A stretch of DNA of 24,244 nt from an uncultured Blautia sp. (GCF_934371575.1 NZ_CAKRNY010000052.1:1-24244); one strand, 5' to 3'; shown: positions 1 through 8,014, counted from the stretch's first letter. The notes: generated by a model not told the origin, from the letters alone. A program made the numbers and translations.

Positions 1-62
1 AGACTGCAATGTCTTTATTACTGAACCTCCAGTAATGGCATTGTGATCTGTGTCCATTTTGG

Positions 63-467
63 TTAGATTTCTACCAGTGAGAATCGTTTGCTCAGGCTGG
101 AAATCCAGGCATATGTCTTATTGCTGTCTGAGTCAGCTGCCACCAGAGAGTAGCCTTCTTCACATGGTTTCAGTGAGAAGTAAATTTTCTCAGGCTTAGA
201 AGTCTCTTTAAACACCTGGCTTGCTATGTAAGAAGAGAAATTCTTCTCAACAAACTGCTGGAAAGAATACAAGGTGTAAACTTCCCCGCTGACTTCGTCT
301 GTGATCCGGTCCCCGCGCTGCAGACGGGTCTTGATCAGTGACAGAGTCTCAATAGTCCAGTTGATAAAAGAGATACTGCTGTAGGTCATGCTCTCCAGAA
401 GCTGGTCGATCAGTTGCTTCGTGAGAACATTTGATTTCGTTGCTTCGTTAAATAATTCTTCGTTCAT
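63..467 (-). CDS. Hypothetical protein, 134 aa
   Basis: I do not recognise this family. The chosen start (ATG at 467) has a good GGAGGG ribosome binding site about 7 nt upstream; an in-frame ATG 21 nt further upstream would lie before that site and is less likely. The protein is soluble, with no signal peptide or membrane segment. Its first half (about residues 1-60) looks helical and polar, and the second half has alternating hydrophobic and charged strands. It has its own consensus-like promoter and is divergent from the transporter and hyd genes, with about 190 bp between the starts. That arrangement allows shared control but does not show it. A stop codon and intact frame indicate a real gene; its function is unknown. 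Confidence 0.7.
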   Translation of the reverse strand: MNEELFNEATKSNVLTKQLIDQLLESMTYSSISFINWTIETLSLIKTRLQRGDRITDEVSGEVYTLYSFQQFVEKNFSSYIASQVFKETSKPEKIYFSLKPCEEGYSLVAADSDSNKTYAWISSLSKRFSLVEI

Positions 468-511
468 AATCCGCACCCTCCATAACATATATATGGTAAT
501 TGATAATTTTC

Positions 512-540
512 ATTATAGAATGATATTTGGTTAAAAGCAA
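512..540 (-). promoter_or_regulatory. Sigma-A type promoter for the 134-aa gene
   Basis: On the minus strand TTGCTT (540-535) is followed after exactly 17 nt by TATAAT (517-512), a perfect -10 element. Transcription would start near 505, about 38 nt before the ATG at 467. An imperfect ATAAT/ATTAT dyad lies over and beside the -10 box. Confidence 0.65.
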
Positions 541-567
541 TAATTTCTGTTCTTTTTTATATAATAT

Positions 568-596
568 TTGCCTTTGTAAGAAAACCGTGTTATCAT
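568..596 (+). promoter_or_regulatory. Sigma-A type promoter for the transporter / hyd run
   Basis: TTGCCT (568-573) and TATCAT (591-596) are separated by 17 nt, and the start codon at 657 lies about 55 nt downstream of the predicted transcription start. It is back to back with the minus-strand promoter at 512-540. No comparably good promoter is visible between the transporter and the downstream regulator, so this one may drive the whole run to 6385. That is inference. Confidence 0.5.
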
Positions 597-656
597 CATA
601 AGAGTTGAACTTTACAAGAAGCAAAACAAATTTAAAGTATGTGGAAGGGAAAACTT

Positions 657-2030
657 ATGGAAAAACATCATCACGAGCGAAGTACATTTTCCGGGAAACT
701 TGGATTTGTACTGTCCGCTGCCGGTGCTTCTGTAGGACTGGGGAATATATGGAGATTTCCCTATCTGGCAGCCAAATACGGCGGCGGAATCTTTTTACTG
801 ATTTACATTATTCTGGCACTTACCTTCGGTTACTCTATGATTGTAGCAGAGACAGCTCTCGGCCGAATGACAAGAAAAAGTCCTGTTGGCGCCTTTGGTA
901 AATTTGGAAAGTCCAAGTGGCTGTCTCTTGGCGGCTGGATTAACGCCATTATTCCAGTGCTGATCGTGCCCTATTATTCTGTTATTGGCGGATGGGTGAT
1001 CAAATACCTGATCGAATATGTGAAGGGTAACAGCCAGAAGCTGGCAGAGGATGGATATTTCTCTGAATTTATTTCAAACGGTACTTCTACAGAAGTCTGT
1101 TTCCTTATTTTCGCACTTTTAACAATTGCAATTATTTATGCGGGCGTTCGAAATGGAGTAGAACGTGTTTCCAAATTTATGATGCCGGTCCTGGTATTTT
1201 TGTCTGTGCTTATCACCGTTTATTCTGTAACAAGACCAGGCGCCCTTGCCGGTGTAAAGTATTTCCTGGTGCCAAATCCCCAGAATTTCTCCTGGATGAC
1301 AGTTGTGGCAGCTATGGGACAGATGTTCTATTCCCTGTCTATTGCAATGGGTATTCTGGTGACCTTTGGTTCCTACATGAAAAAGGAGGTATCTATCGAA
1401 GGCTCTACCAAGAATGTAGAAGTTTTTGATACCGCCATTGCGATCATGGCAGGTCTGATGATCATTCCGGCTGTGTTTGCATTCTCAGGCGGAGATCCGG
1501 ATACCTTACAGGCTGGCCCTGCCCTTATGTTTATTACGATCCCGAAAGTTTTTGCAAGCATGGGACTGGGAACTCCAATCGGAATCCTGTTCTTCGTGCT
1601 GGTACTTTGTGCAGCACTTACCAGCTCCATTGCCCTTACAGAAAGTGCAGTATCCACCTTTCAGGATGAGCTGAGATGGCACAGAAAGAAAGCAACCGTT
1701 GTGGTAGGTGTAATTATGATCCTTCTTGGAACCCTTTCCTCCCTTGGATATGGTCCTTTAGGATTTGTAAAAATTATTGGAATGCAGTTTCTGGATTTCT
1801 TTGATTTCCTTACAAACTCTGTAATGATGCCAATCGCAGCCTTTGCAACCTGTATCCTGATTTCCAGAAAAGTGGGAGTGGAGAAAATTGAAGAAGAGGT
1901 TGTGGCTGAAGGCGGCACTTTCCGCAGAAAAAAAATATTCAATTTTATGATCAAATATCTTTGCCCGATTTTTGCAGCCATCATCCTGCTTAGTTCTGTG
2001 GCAAATGCATTTGGACTGATTTCCATGTAA
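657..2030 (+). CDS. Sodium-dependent amino acid transporter, NSS (SNF) family
   Basis: A 457-aa polytopic membrane protein of the neurotransmitter:sodium symporter family. The TM1 signature GNIWRFPY (residues 29-36), preceded by SAAGASVGLG, forms the sodium and substrate site in LeuT-type proteins. About 11 hydrophobic segments follow, the usual number for short bacterial members such as MhsT or Tyt1. ATG at 657 is preferred over ATG at 639 because the GGAAGGGA ribosome binding site (643-650) lies between them. Family members import amino acids, including hydrophobic and aromatic ones, with Na+; the substrate cannot be read from the sequence. It lies 52 nt upstream of the TM1266-family regulator and the hyd maturase genes, on the same strand. 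Confidence 0.93.
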   Translation: MEKHHHERSTFSGKLGFVLSAAGASVGLGNIWRFPYLAAKYGGGIFLLIYIILALTFGYSMIVAETALGRMTRKSPVGAFGKFGKSKWLSLGGWINAIIPVLIVPYYSVIGGWVIKYLIEYVKGNSQKLAEDGYFSEFISNGTSTEVCFLIFALLTIAIIYAGVRNGVERVSKFMMPVLVFLSVLITVYSVTRPGALAGVKYFLVPNPQNFSWMTVVAAMGQMFYSLSIAMGILVTFGSYMKKEVSIEGSTKNVEVFDTAIAIMAGLMIIPAVFAFSGGDPDTLQAGPALMFITIPKVFASMGLGTPIGILFFVLVLCAALTSSIALTESAVSTFQDELRWHRKKATVVVGVIMILLGTLSSLGYGPLGFVKIIGMQFLDFFDFLTNSVMMPIAAFATCILISRKVGVEKIEEEVVAEGGTFRRKKIFNFMIKYLCPIFAAIILLSSVANAFGLISM

Positions 2031-2082
2031 ATATTTTCATATCAGAATCCTGCGGTTTATTTGTTTAGAAAAAGGAGTTCTT

Positions 2083-2328
2083 ATGGAAACACGAGTTGCT
2101 GTGGTCAGCATCATTGTGGAAGATACAGACGCTGTGGAGCCGTTAAATGAGCTGCTTCACAGCTATAGGAAATACATCATCGGACGCCTTGGCATTCCCC
2201 ACCGGGAAAAGGGGATCAACATTATCTGTGTGGTGCTGGACGCACCAATGAACCAGATCAATGCTCTGTCTGGTGCACTTGGAAGATTAGACGGTATTTC
2301 TACCAAGGTGGCATATTCCAAAGTCTGA
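2083..2328 (+). CDS. TM1266-family iron-only hydrogenase system regulator (ACT-like)
   Basis: An 81-aa protein of the TM1266 family, a small ACT-like ferredoxin-fold regulator that is usually encoded with [FeFe]-hydrogenase maturation genes. It starts with METRVAVVSIIVED, a typical first beta strand, and includes a glycine-containing segment (GRLGIPHREKGINIICVVLD). It ends ISTKVAYSKV. There is no helix-turn-helix, so its mode of action (ligand sensing or protein contact) is unknown. An AAAAAGGAG ribosome binding site lies just upstream of the ATG. It follows the NSS transporter by 52 nt and precedes hydE by 149 nt. Family assignment is confident; the regulatory role rests on family naming and context. 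Confidence 0.9.
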   Translation: METRVAVVSIIVEDTDAVEPLNELLHSYRKYIIGRLGIPHREKGINIICVVLDAPMNQINALSGALGRLDGISTKVAYSKV

Positions 2329-2360
2329 TTTTTTATTTCTGTCCATTTTTATTAAATTTA

Positions 2361-2394
2361 CGCCTCCCTGACGCTGAAACCAACACTTGAGGCG
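2361..2394 (+). other. Possible leader hairpin upstream of hydE
   Basis: The 149-nt gap before hydE holds a 6-bp stem (CGCCTC at 2361-2366 with GAGGCG at 2389-2394, loop 22 nt). A weaker 5-bp stem follows (GTTAC at 2422-2426 with GTAAC at 2444-2448). The hydE ribosome binding site AAGGAGG comes soon after. No known riboswitch class was recognised. Confidence 0.3.
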
Positions 2395-2477
2395 GAAGAT
2401 AGGGGAAGCAGATGTTTTCAAGTTACTGTTCATGACCTGATCCGTAACGTATTCAATTAAGGAGGAAAACACTGCCT

Positions 2478-3545
2478 ATGATTCAAAAAAACAAAAAGCG
2501 GATTAATCTGTTGGAGCAACAGCATATTCTCCCCCGTGAGGAACTGTCCGCACTTCTGGATGGACAGTGTGAAGAGCTGTCCGCCTATCTTTTTCCCAAA
2601 GCGGACAGGATCCGCAGGGAAAATTACGGTACAGATATCTATGTGCGCGGTCTTATTGAATTTACCAATTATTGCAGAAACGACTGCTATTACTGTGGAA
2701 TCCGCCGTTCCAACCGAAGCGCCCAGCGTTACCGTCTGACGGAAGAGGAAATTCTTGGCTGCTGTGAAGAGGGCTATCAGCTTGGTTTTCGGACCTTTGT
2801 ACTTCAGGGCGGAGAGGATCCCATATATTCACCAGAACGGATGGAAGCTCTGGTGCGTACCATAAAGTCTCATTTTCCAGACTGCGCCATTACCCTTTCG
2901 GTAGGAGAACACGGAAAAGAGACCTATCAGCGCTGGTTTGATGCGGGAGCAGAGAGGTATCTTCTCAGGCATGAAACCGCTGACGACAGCCATTACCGGA
3001 TTTTGCATCCGCCGGAATTATCCTTGCAGCACCGCAAGCAGTGTCTGTGGGATCTGAAAGAGATCGGCTATCAGGTGGGCTGTGGCTTTATGGTCGGTTC
3101 CCCGGGACAAACCAGCGCCCAGCTTACAGAGGATCTGCTTTTCATCCATGAATTGCAGCCGGAAATGGTTGGAATTGGCCCGTTCATCCCACAAAAAGAC
3201 ACGCCATTTGGAAAAGAAACAGCCGGAACCCTGGAGAAGACTTTATTCCTTCTGGGGATTATCCGGTTGATGCTCCCACAGGTCCTTTTGCCCGCCACTA
3301 CTGCACTTGGGACCATTCATCCAAGGGGACGGGAGCTGGGGATCCAGGCAGGAGCCAACGTATGTATGCCCAATCTTTCTCCTGTAGCAGTCAGGGAAAA
3401 ATATGCCTTATACGACAACAAAATATGCACCGGTGACGAGGCTGCGCAGTGCCGGAACTGCCTTGCCGCCCGTATGCAGTCCATCGGATACCAGGTTGTG
3501 GTATCCCGGGGAGATCATAAATCACGAACAAGCACGCCTCAATAA
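2478..3545 (+). CDS. hydE: [FeFe]-hydrogenase maturation radical SAM enzyme HydE
   Basis: A 355-aa radical SAM enzyme that helps build the diiron subcluster of the [FeFe]-hydrogenase H-cluster in the cytoplasm. The SAM cluster motif CX3CX2C is C66, C70 and C73 (NYCRNDCYYCGI). The optional auxiliary cluster motif CX7CX2C seen in Thermotoga HydE is also present as C317, C325 and C328. A BATS-like C-terminal region is consistent with the length, which is normal for the family. The start has AAGGAGG about 12 nt upstream. It is followed 77 nt later by hydG and then hydF, so the complete maturase set is contiguous. A biotin synthase-like relative is the only alternative and is unlikely in this context. 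Confidence 0.96.
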   Translation: MIQKNKKRINLLEQQHILPREELSALLDGQCEELSAYLFPKADRIRRENYGTDIYVRGLIEFTNYCRNDCYYCGIRRSNRSAQRYRLTEEEILGCCEEGYQLGFRTFVLQGGEDPIYSPERMEALVRTIKSHFPDCAITLSVGEHGKETYQRWFDAGAERYLLRHETADDSHYRILHPPELSLQHRKQCLWDLKEIGYQVGCGFMVGSPGQTSAQLTEDLLFIHELQPEMVGIGPFIPQKDTPFGKETAGTLEKTLFLLGIIRLMLPQVLLPATTALGTIHPRGRELGIQAGANVCMPNLSPVAVREKYALYDNKICTGDEAAQCRNCLAARMQSIGYQVVVSRGDHKSRTSTPQ

Positions 3546-3622
3546 CTCTATCCGTTTCACAACGGAACGAAAATCTACTGACAGGGAAGAAATGATCTGA
3601 CCTGAAAGAAAGGAGCTAATTT

Positions 3623-5038
3623 ATGTACGATCCCAAATCATTAAAAGCAGAGGAATTTATTGACCACCAGGAAATCCTGGACTCACTGGCCTACGCAGAT
3701 GCCCACAAGGATGACATCCCCCTGATTGATGAAATCCTGGAAAAAGCAAGGCTTCGAAAAGGCTTAAGCCATCGCGAGGCTTCCGTACTTCTTGCCTGTG
3801 ACCAGGAAGATAAGGTTCAGGAAATCTATGCTCTTGCAGAGCAGATCAAAAAGGATTTCTACGGCAACCGTATTGTTATGTTTGCCCCTCTTTATCTGTC
3901 TAATTATTGTGTAAATGGATGTATTTACTGTCCATATCATGCCATCAACAAACATATCCCACGAAAAAAACTGACGCAGGAAGAAATCAAAGCGGAAGTG
4001 GCCGCCCTTCAGGATCTTGGACACAAGCGTCTCGCGATTGAGGCTGGAGAGGATCCTATCAATAATCCAATTGAATATATTCTTGAATCGATTAAAACAA
4101 TTTATTCCATCAAGCATAAAAATGGAGCCATCCGCCGTGTAAATGTAAATATTGCGGCTACGACAGTGGAGAATTACCGCAAGCTTCACGAGGCGGGAAT
4201 TGGTACTTATATTCTTTTTCAGGAAACCTATCACAAGGAATCCTATGAACAGCTTCACCCATGGGGACCAAAGCATGATTATGCATATCATACAGAAGCT
4301 ATGGATCGTGCCATGGAGGGTGGTATTGATGATGTAGGACTTGGCGTTTTATTTGGACTGGATAAATATCGTTATGAATTTGCCGGTATTCTGATGCATG
4401 CAGAGCATCTGGAGGCTGTTCACGGAGTAGGGCCACATACTATTTCTGTGCCAAGGATCTGTCCGGCAGATGACATTGATCCAAGTACTTTTTCCAATGC
4501 CATCAGTGATGATATTTTTGCAAAGATCGTGGCTTGTATCCGGATTGCAGTTCCTTATACGGGCATGATCGTTTCTACCCGTGAGAGCCAGAAGTGCAGG
4601 GAGCGAGTGCTTCATCTTGGCATTTCCCAGATCAGCGGTGGTTCCCGTACCAGTGTGGGTGGATATACGGAAGAAGAGCGGCCAGAGGACACGGTTCAGT
4701 TTGATATTTCAGACAGACGCAGCTTGGATGAGGTTGTCTGTTGGTTGATGGAGATGGGGTATATTCCTTCGTTTTGTACGGCTTGTTACAGGGAGGGACG
4801 TACTGGGGACCGGTTTATGTCTCTTTGTAAGTCTGGTCAGATCCAGAACTGCTGTCTGCCAAATGCGCTGATGACGCTGGAGGAGTATTTGCAGGATTAT
4901 GCTTCTGCGAAAACAAAAGTGTTGGGAAAGAAAATGATCCACGAGCAATTAGATGACATTCCCAATGAAAAAGTAAGGGGAATTGTGATAGAAAGATTGG
5001 AGAAGATCGTGCAGGGAGAGAGGGATTTTAGATTCTAA
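3623..5038 (+). CDS. hydG: [FeFe]-hydrogenase maturation tyrosine lyase HydG
   Basis: A 471-aa radical SAM tyrosine lyase. HydG splits L-tyrosine to p-cresol and dehydroglycine and makes the CO and cyanide ligands as an Fe(CO)2(CN) synthon. The SAM cluster is CX3CX2C at C96, C100 and C103 (NYCVNGCIYCPYH). The C-terminal auxiliary cluster is CX2CX22C at C385, C388 and C411, the feature that separates HydG from the related thiamine enzyme ThiH. The start has an AAAGGAG site. It sits between hydE (77 nt upstream) and hydF (74 nt downstream). Everything needed for catalysis looks intact. Confidence 0.97.
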   Translation: MYDPKSLKAEEFIDHQEILDSLAYADAHKDDIPLIDEILEKARLRKGLSHREASVLLACDQEDKVQEIYALAEQIKKDFYGNRIVMFAPLYLSNYCVNGCIYCPYHAINKHIPRKKLTQEEIKAEVAALQDLGHKRLAIEAGEDPINNPIEYILESIKTIYSIKHKNGAIRRVNVNIAATTVENYRKLHEAGIGTYILFQETYHKESYEQLHPWGPKHDYAYHTEAMDRAMEGGIDDVGLGVLFGLDKYRYEFAGILMHAEHLEAVHGVGPHTISVPRICPADDIDPSTFSNAISDDIFAKIVACIRIAVPYTGMIVSTRESQKCRERVLHLGISQISGGSRTSVGGYTEEERPEDTVQFDISDRRSLDEVVCWLMEMGYIPSFCTACYREGRTGDRFMSLCKSGQIQNCCLPNALMTLEEYLQDYASAKTKVLGKKMIHEQLDDIPNEKVRGIVIERLEKIVQGERDFRF

Positions 5039-5112
5039 TTTGTTTCCCGTACGCGCTTTCACAATCGCTGGTTGTTAAAAAGTTGTAGTAAAACAGCAGG
5101 AAGGATTATTAT

Positions 5113-6315
5113 ATGAGTAGTTTAAATCAAACACCTTCTGCAAATCGGCTCCATATCAGTTTCTTCGGGTGCCGGAATGCGGGAAAATCCAGTGTGGTGA
5201 ATGCAGTTACCGGGCAGGAGCTTTCCATTGTGTCGGAAGTGAAGGGAACTACCACAGATCCAGTTACAAAATCTATGGAGCTTCTGCCGCTGGGGCCGGT
5301 GGTTATTATTGATACCCCGGGAATTGATGATGTGGGGCAGCTTGGGGAGCTGCGGGTGCAGAGGACGAAAAAAATTTTAAATAAAACGGATCTGGCAGTT
5401 CTGGTGGTAGATGGGGCTATTGGAATGCAGACGGCAGACCAGGAATTGGTGGAATTATTTCAGAAGAAAGAAATTCCTTATCTGGTTGTGTATAATAAAG
5501 CGGATCTTATACAGAATGTGCCAGCAGCTGGAGAAAATGAAATCTGGGTTAGTGCCACAGAAGGAACCAATATTTACGAATTAAAGGAGCGTCTTGGGAC
5601 CCTGGTAAAAACAGATACTATGACACGTAAACTTGTGGGACAGCTGCTAAAGCCTTTGGACATGGTGATCCTGGTCTGTCCCATTGATGAGTCGGCACCT
5701 AAGGGACGCTTGATCCTGCCCCAGCAGCAGGCAATCCGTGATGTGCTGGAAGCTGGAGCCATTGCTGTAGTGATCCGAGAGCATGAACTTGCTGCCACTT
5801 TAGGACAGCTGGGAGGCAAAGCCGCCATGGTGATTACCGACAGCCAGGCTTTTGCGCTGGTAGGAAAGGTAACACCAGATTCTATCCCACTGACTTCTTT
5901 TTCCATACTTATGGCGAATTACAAGGGATTTCTGAAAACTGCAGTAAATGGGATTTCTGCATTGAAAAATCTGAAGGATGGTGATAAGGTTCTCATTGCA
6001 GAGGGCTGTACCCATCATCGCCAGTGCAACGATATCGGAACGGTGAAGCTTCCCAACTGGCTGAAAGCGTACAGTGGGAAAAAGCTGGAATTTGAATTCT
6101 GTTCCGGGCGGGATTTCCCGGAGGATGTAAGTCCGTATGCGCTGGTTGTGCACTGTGGAGGATGTATGCTTACAGAGAGAGAAGTTCAGTATCGCATGCG
6201 CTGTACGGTAGATCAGGGAATACCATTTACCAATTATGGGACTGTGATCGCTATGGTGACTGGAACCCTGGAACGAAGCCTGCGGATTTTCCCGGAAATA
6301 CATGATATGCTATGA
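5113..6315 (+). CDS. hydF: [FeFe]-hydrogenase maturation GTPase / scaffold HydF
   Basis: A 400-aa scaffold that receives the products of HydE and HydG and delivers the diiron precursor to the hydrogenase. The N-terminal GTPase domain has G1 GCRNAGKSS (residues 19-27), a G2-region TTTD, G3 DTPG (67-70), G4 NKAD (128-131) and G5 SAT. The C-terminal cluster-binding domain has the HydF pattern CxHx(44-53)HCxxC as C299, H301, then 45 residues to H347, C348 and C351. The start has AGGAAGG upstream. The gene ends 40 nt before a strong intrinsic terminator, so it is the last gene of the run. Confidence 0.97.
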   Translation: MSSLNQTPSANRLHISFFGCRNAGKSSVVNAVTGQELSIVSEVKGTTTDPVTKSMELLPLGPVVIIDTPGIDDVGQLGELRVQRTKKILNKTDLAVLVVDGAIGMQTADQELVELFQKKEIPYLVVYNKADLIQNVPAAGENEIWVSATEGTNIYELKERLGTLVKTDTMTRKLVGQLLKPLDMVILVCPIDESAPKGRLILPQQQAIRDVLEAGAIAVVIREHELAATLGQLGGKAAMVITDSQAFALVGKVTPDSIPLTSFSILMANYKGFLKTAVNGISALKNLKDGDKVLIAEGCTHHRQCNDIGTVKLPNWLKAYSGKKLEFEFCSGRDFPEDVSPYALVVHCGGCMLTEREVQYRMRCTVDQGIPFTNYGTVIAMVTGTLERSLRIFPEIHDML

Positions 6316-6354
6316 TAAAACAGATACAAATGCAGTTTTTTTAACTACAGAAGG

Positions 6355-6385
6355 GGCTTTCTGCAGAATTGTAGAAAGCCTTTTT
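6355..6385 (+). terminator. Intrinsic terminator after hydF
   Basis: A 10-bp stem (GGCTTTCTGC at 6355-6364 with GTAGAAAGCC at 6371-6380, one G-T pair) has a 6-nt loop and is followed directly by TTTTT. It closes the hydrogenase maturation run. Confidence 0.88.
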
Positions 6386-6438
6386 CAGCCACATTTCCCA
6401 TAAATGCAATATAAAAATTTTTAGGAGAGAACGGTTCT

Positions 6439-6675
6439 ATGGATTTAAGAGTCTTACGCTATTTTCTGACAGTGGCTAAGGAGCAGAGCTTCACCAAAGC
6501 CGCCGAACAGCTGCATATCACCCAGCCTACCCTTTCCAGGCAGCTTGCGGCTCTGGAAGAGGATCTTGGGACAAAATTGTTTAACAGAGGAGGGAAGGAT
6601 GAAAAGAGAGAGAACTTTATCAATTATTACCACAGGTTATTTTTTATTGTACAGCATATTTTTAATTTTTGTTGA
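6439..6675 (+). pseudogene. Truncated LysR-family regulator (N-terminal HTH only)
   Basis: The first 51 codons are a clean LysR winged-helix DNA-binding domain (MDLRVLRYFLTVAKEQSFTK, then ITQPTLSRQLAALEEDLG, to KLFNRG). The remaining 27 codons do not match the family and run out of frame through the next gene to a stop. A full LysR protein is about 300 aa, so the linker and effector domain are lost. TAGGAGAG precedes the ATG. The break falls at about 6591, exactly where the GAGGAGGG ribosome binding site of the next gene begins, which suggests a deletion that joined two unrelated genes. A short DNA-binding peptide could still be made. Confidence 0.85.
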
Positions 6676-7108
6676 GGGGATTTTGGTATACGGAATTTAT
6701 CTTTTCCAAAATGGGACAACTGCAACTGCCAACATGCTTCCGGCAGTAGATGAAATTATGACAGCGATCATTGGATTTTTCACCGTGTTTAGCACTTTCA
6801 GCTGGCTGGTATCTTTAATCCTGGCAATGGCGGTTGTGATACCTTTCGCTATTTGCATTGCAATTTTTATCCATTCCTGTATATGCCTGGGAAAAAATCC
6901 TTTATTAGAAAAAAGAAGACTGAAACGTGATGCTCTTGTAAAAACAATCTTCTACATATGTATGTTAGTGTTTTTGATTTCGCAAAGATATCAATTAAAC
7001 CATCCGGATATTGGAGAAGCTTTACTGATTTTCGTAATGTTTATGATTCCATTTTTAATTTCTATTATAACTTTAATCTGTTGCATGAAAAAGGATAAAT
7101 TAATTTAA
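6599..7108 (+). CDS. Multi-pass membrane protein of unknown function
   Basis: A 169-aa protein with four or five hydrophobic segments (about residues 8-34, 54-75, 78-100, 118-134 and 143-163). It has a short basic N-terminus (MKRER) and a lysine-rich patch between the third and fourth segments. ATG at 6599 is chosen because GAGGAGGGA ends about 4 nt before it; a longer frame starting at 6545 would only read the LysR remnant out of frame. I do not recognise the family. The lipoprotein gene begins 41 nt downstream on the same strand, so the two may be co-transcribed and work together at the membrane, which is inference. Confidence 0.7.
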   Translation: MKRERTLSIITTGYFLLYSIFLIFVEGILVYGIYLFQNGTTATANMLPAVDEIMTAIIGFFTVFSTFSWLVSLILAMAVVIPFAICIAIFIHSCICLGKNPLLEKRRLKRDALVKTIFYICMLVFLISQRYQLNHPDIGEALLIFVMFMIPFLISIITLICCMKKDKLI

Positions 7109-7149
7109 ACTGGCAAAAAAATACAAACTAAGAAGGAGAAAGAATACAA

Positions 7150-7782
7150 ATGACAAAGAAAATAAAAGCAAGAATTTTCACCGTTCTAACCATAATTTTA
7201 GTATTTCAATTAACGGGCTGTGCAAAGCTTGGCTCTATTATCAATGATATTCACGGATCACTGGTTGGAAATAACTACACCATATATACCTATGACAATT
7301 ATGGAAACCAGACACTGAAAACCTCAGGAAAGAAAATCAGTATTACCGGAAATAAGATTGAGACAACCAGTTACGACAGCAATGGAAAGGCTGTAACCGG
7401 ATATGACTTGTCTTCTGTGATCACCATCACAATTGACGGAAAAGAGATCGAGAGCTGTGGAGATACCTGCGTTTTCGTCCAGCAAGGACTGGAGCCGGAA
7501 GTGGATTTTTCCCTGGATGAAATTGACAGCGCTCGTGGAAATGGAATTACGGATAATGCAGCGCTCGCCAGAGTGTTAAACCAGTACAAAAATGACTTTG
7601 GAAAATCCAGGATCGTTGTCATAAAATCTCAGCTCGGCCAGCCTATAGCAGCTTTTTCTGGAAATGATGTTTACTGGGAAATCCCAGATGATCTGCCGAA
7701 GATGACAAAGCTTATGGTAGATGGAAAGGCACTGTACATACATAGAGCAAATTATCAGATCATTGATAAGGATCTGTTGTGA
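7150..7782 (+). CDS. Putative lipoprotein, DUF5052-like
   Basis: A 210-aa secreted protein. Its type II signal peptide has a basic N-terminus (MTKKIKAR), a hydrophobic core and the lipobox L21-T-G-C24, so it should be lipid-anchored on the outer face of the membrane. The mature part is rich in beta strands and contains repeated short Thr/Asn-rich stretches (NYTIYTYDNYGNQTLKTSGK). It resembles DUF5052 lipoproteins of Clostridia from memory; that family assignment is tentative. AGAAGGAG lies upstream. It directly follows the multi-pass membrane protein. No enzymatic motif is visible. Confidence 0.75.
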   Translation: MTKKIKARIFTVLTIILVFQLTGCAKLGSIINDIHGSLVGNNYTIYTYDNYGNQTLKTSGKKISITGNKIETTSYDSNGKAVTGYDLSSVITITIDGKEIESCGDTCVFVQQGLEPEVDFSLDEIDSARGNGITDNAALARVLNQYKNDFGKSRIVVIKSQLGQPIAAFSGNDVYWEIPDDLPKMTKLMVDGKALYIHRANYQIIDKDLL

Positions 7783-7832
7783 AAAATAGTATTTAGAGAA
7801 TTTGAATCGTATAAATGTTGAGGTGAAAGAGA

Positions 7833-7958
7833 ATGTTGGAAACAAAAAGACTAATTTTAAGGAAATGGACAGAGGATGATGCCGACAGCTTGAAAGCATT
7901 TAAGAAAGCAGAAGGCTGCACGCCCTCCCAATACCGTAGGGATTTTTATGAAGAATAA
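7833..7958 (+). pseudogene. GNAT N-terminus fused to AraC C-terminus (41-codon chimera)
   Basis: Reading from ATG 7833, the first 20 residues (MLETKRLILRKWTEDDADSL) are the standard opening of a RimJ/RimL-type GNAT acetyltransferase. The next residues (AFKKAEGCTPSQYRRDF) are the standard end of an AraC-family helix-turn-helix domain. The frame then stops at 7956-7958. A GAGGTGAAAGAG site lies before the ATG. Neither half can work alone: the acetyl-CoA site and both AraC recognition helices are missing. The simplest reading is a deletion joining two genes in frame. Confidence 0.75.
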
Positions 7959-8014
7959 ATTGTTAATTGGATATAGAAAAATAATGTATTAGAAACAAAA
8001 TAAGTATTCGGAAA

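Noticed and set aside
500..530. GATAAT/ATTAT-rich dyad resembling a Fur box near the divergent promoters
   Set aside because: The halves do not fit the 7-1-7 pattern, and AT-rich promoter DNA gives such matches by chance.
2425..2465. Resemblance to the 3' part of a TPP riboswitch (GACCTGATCCG) upstream of hydE
   Set aside because: The CTGAGA core and the pairing arms of the TPP element are missing, and HydE has no thiamine link.
3764..4291. Long minus-strand open frame inside hydG (175 codons)
   Set aside because: It lies wholly opposite hydG, whose cluster motifs are intact, and shows no family features; it is a shadow frame.
5800..6303. Long minus-strand open frame inside hydF (167 codons)
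   Set aside because: It is antisense to conserved hydF sequence, including its cluster-binding motif, with no recognisable domain.
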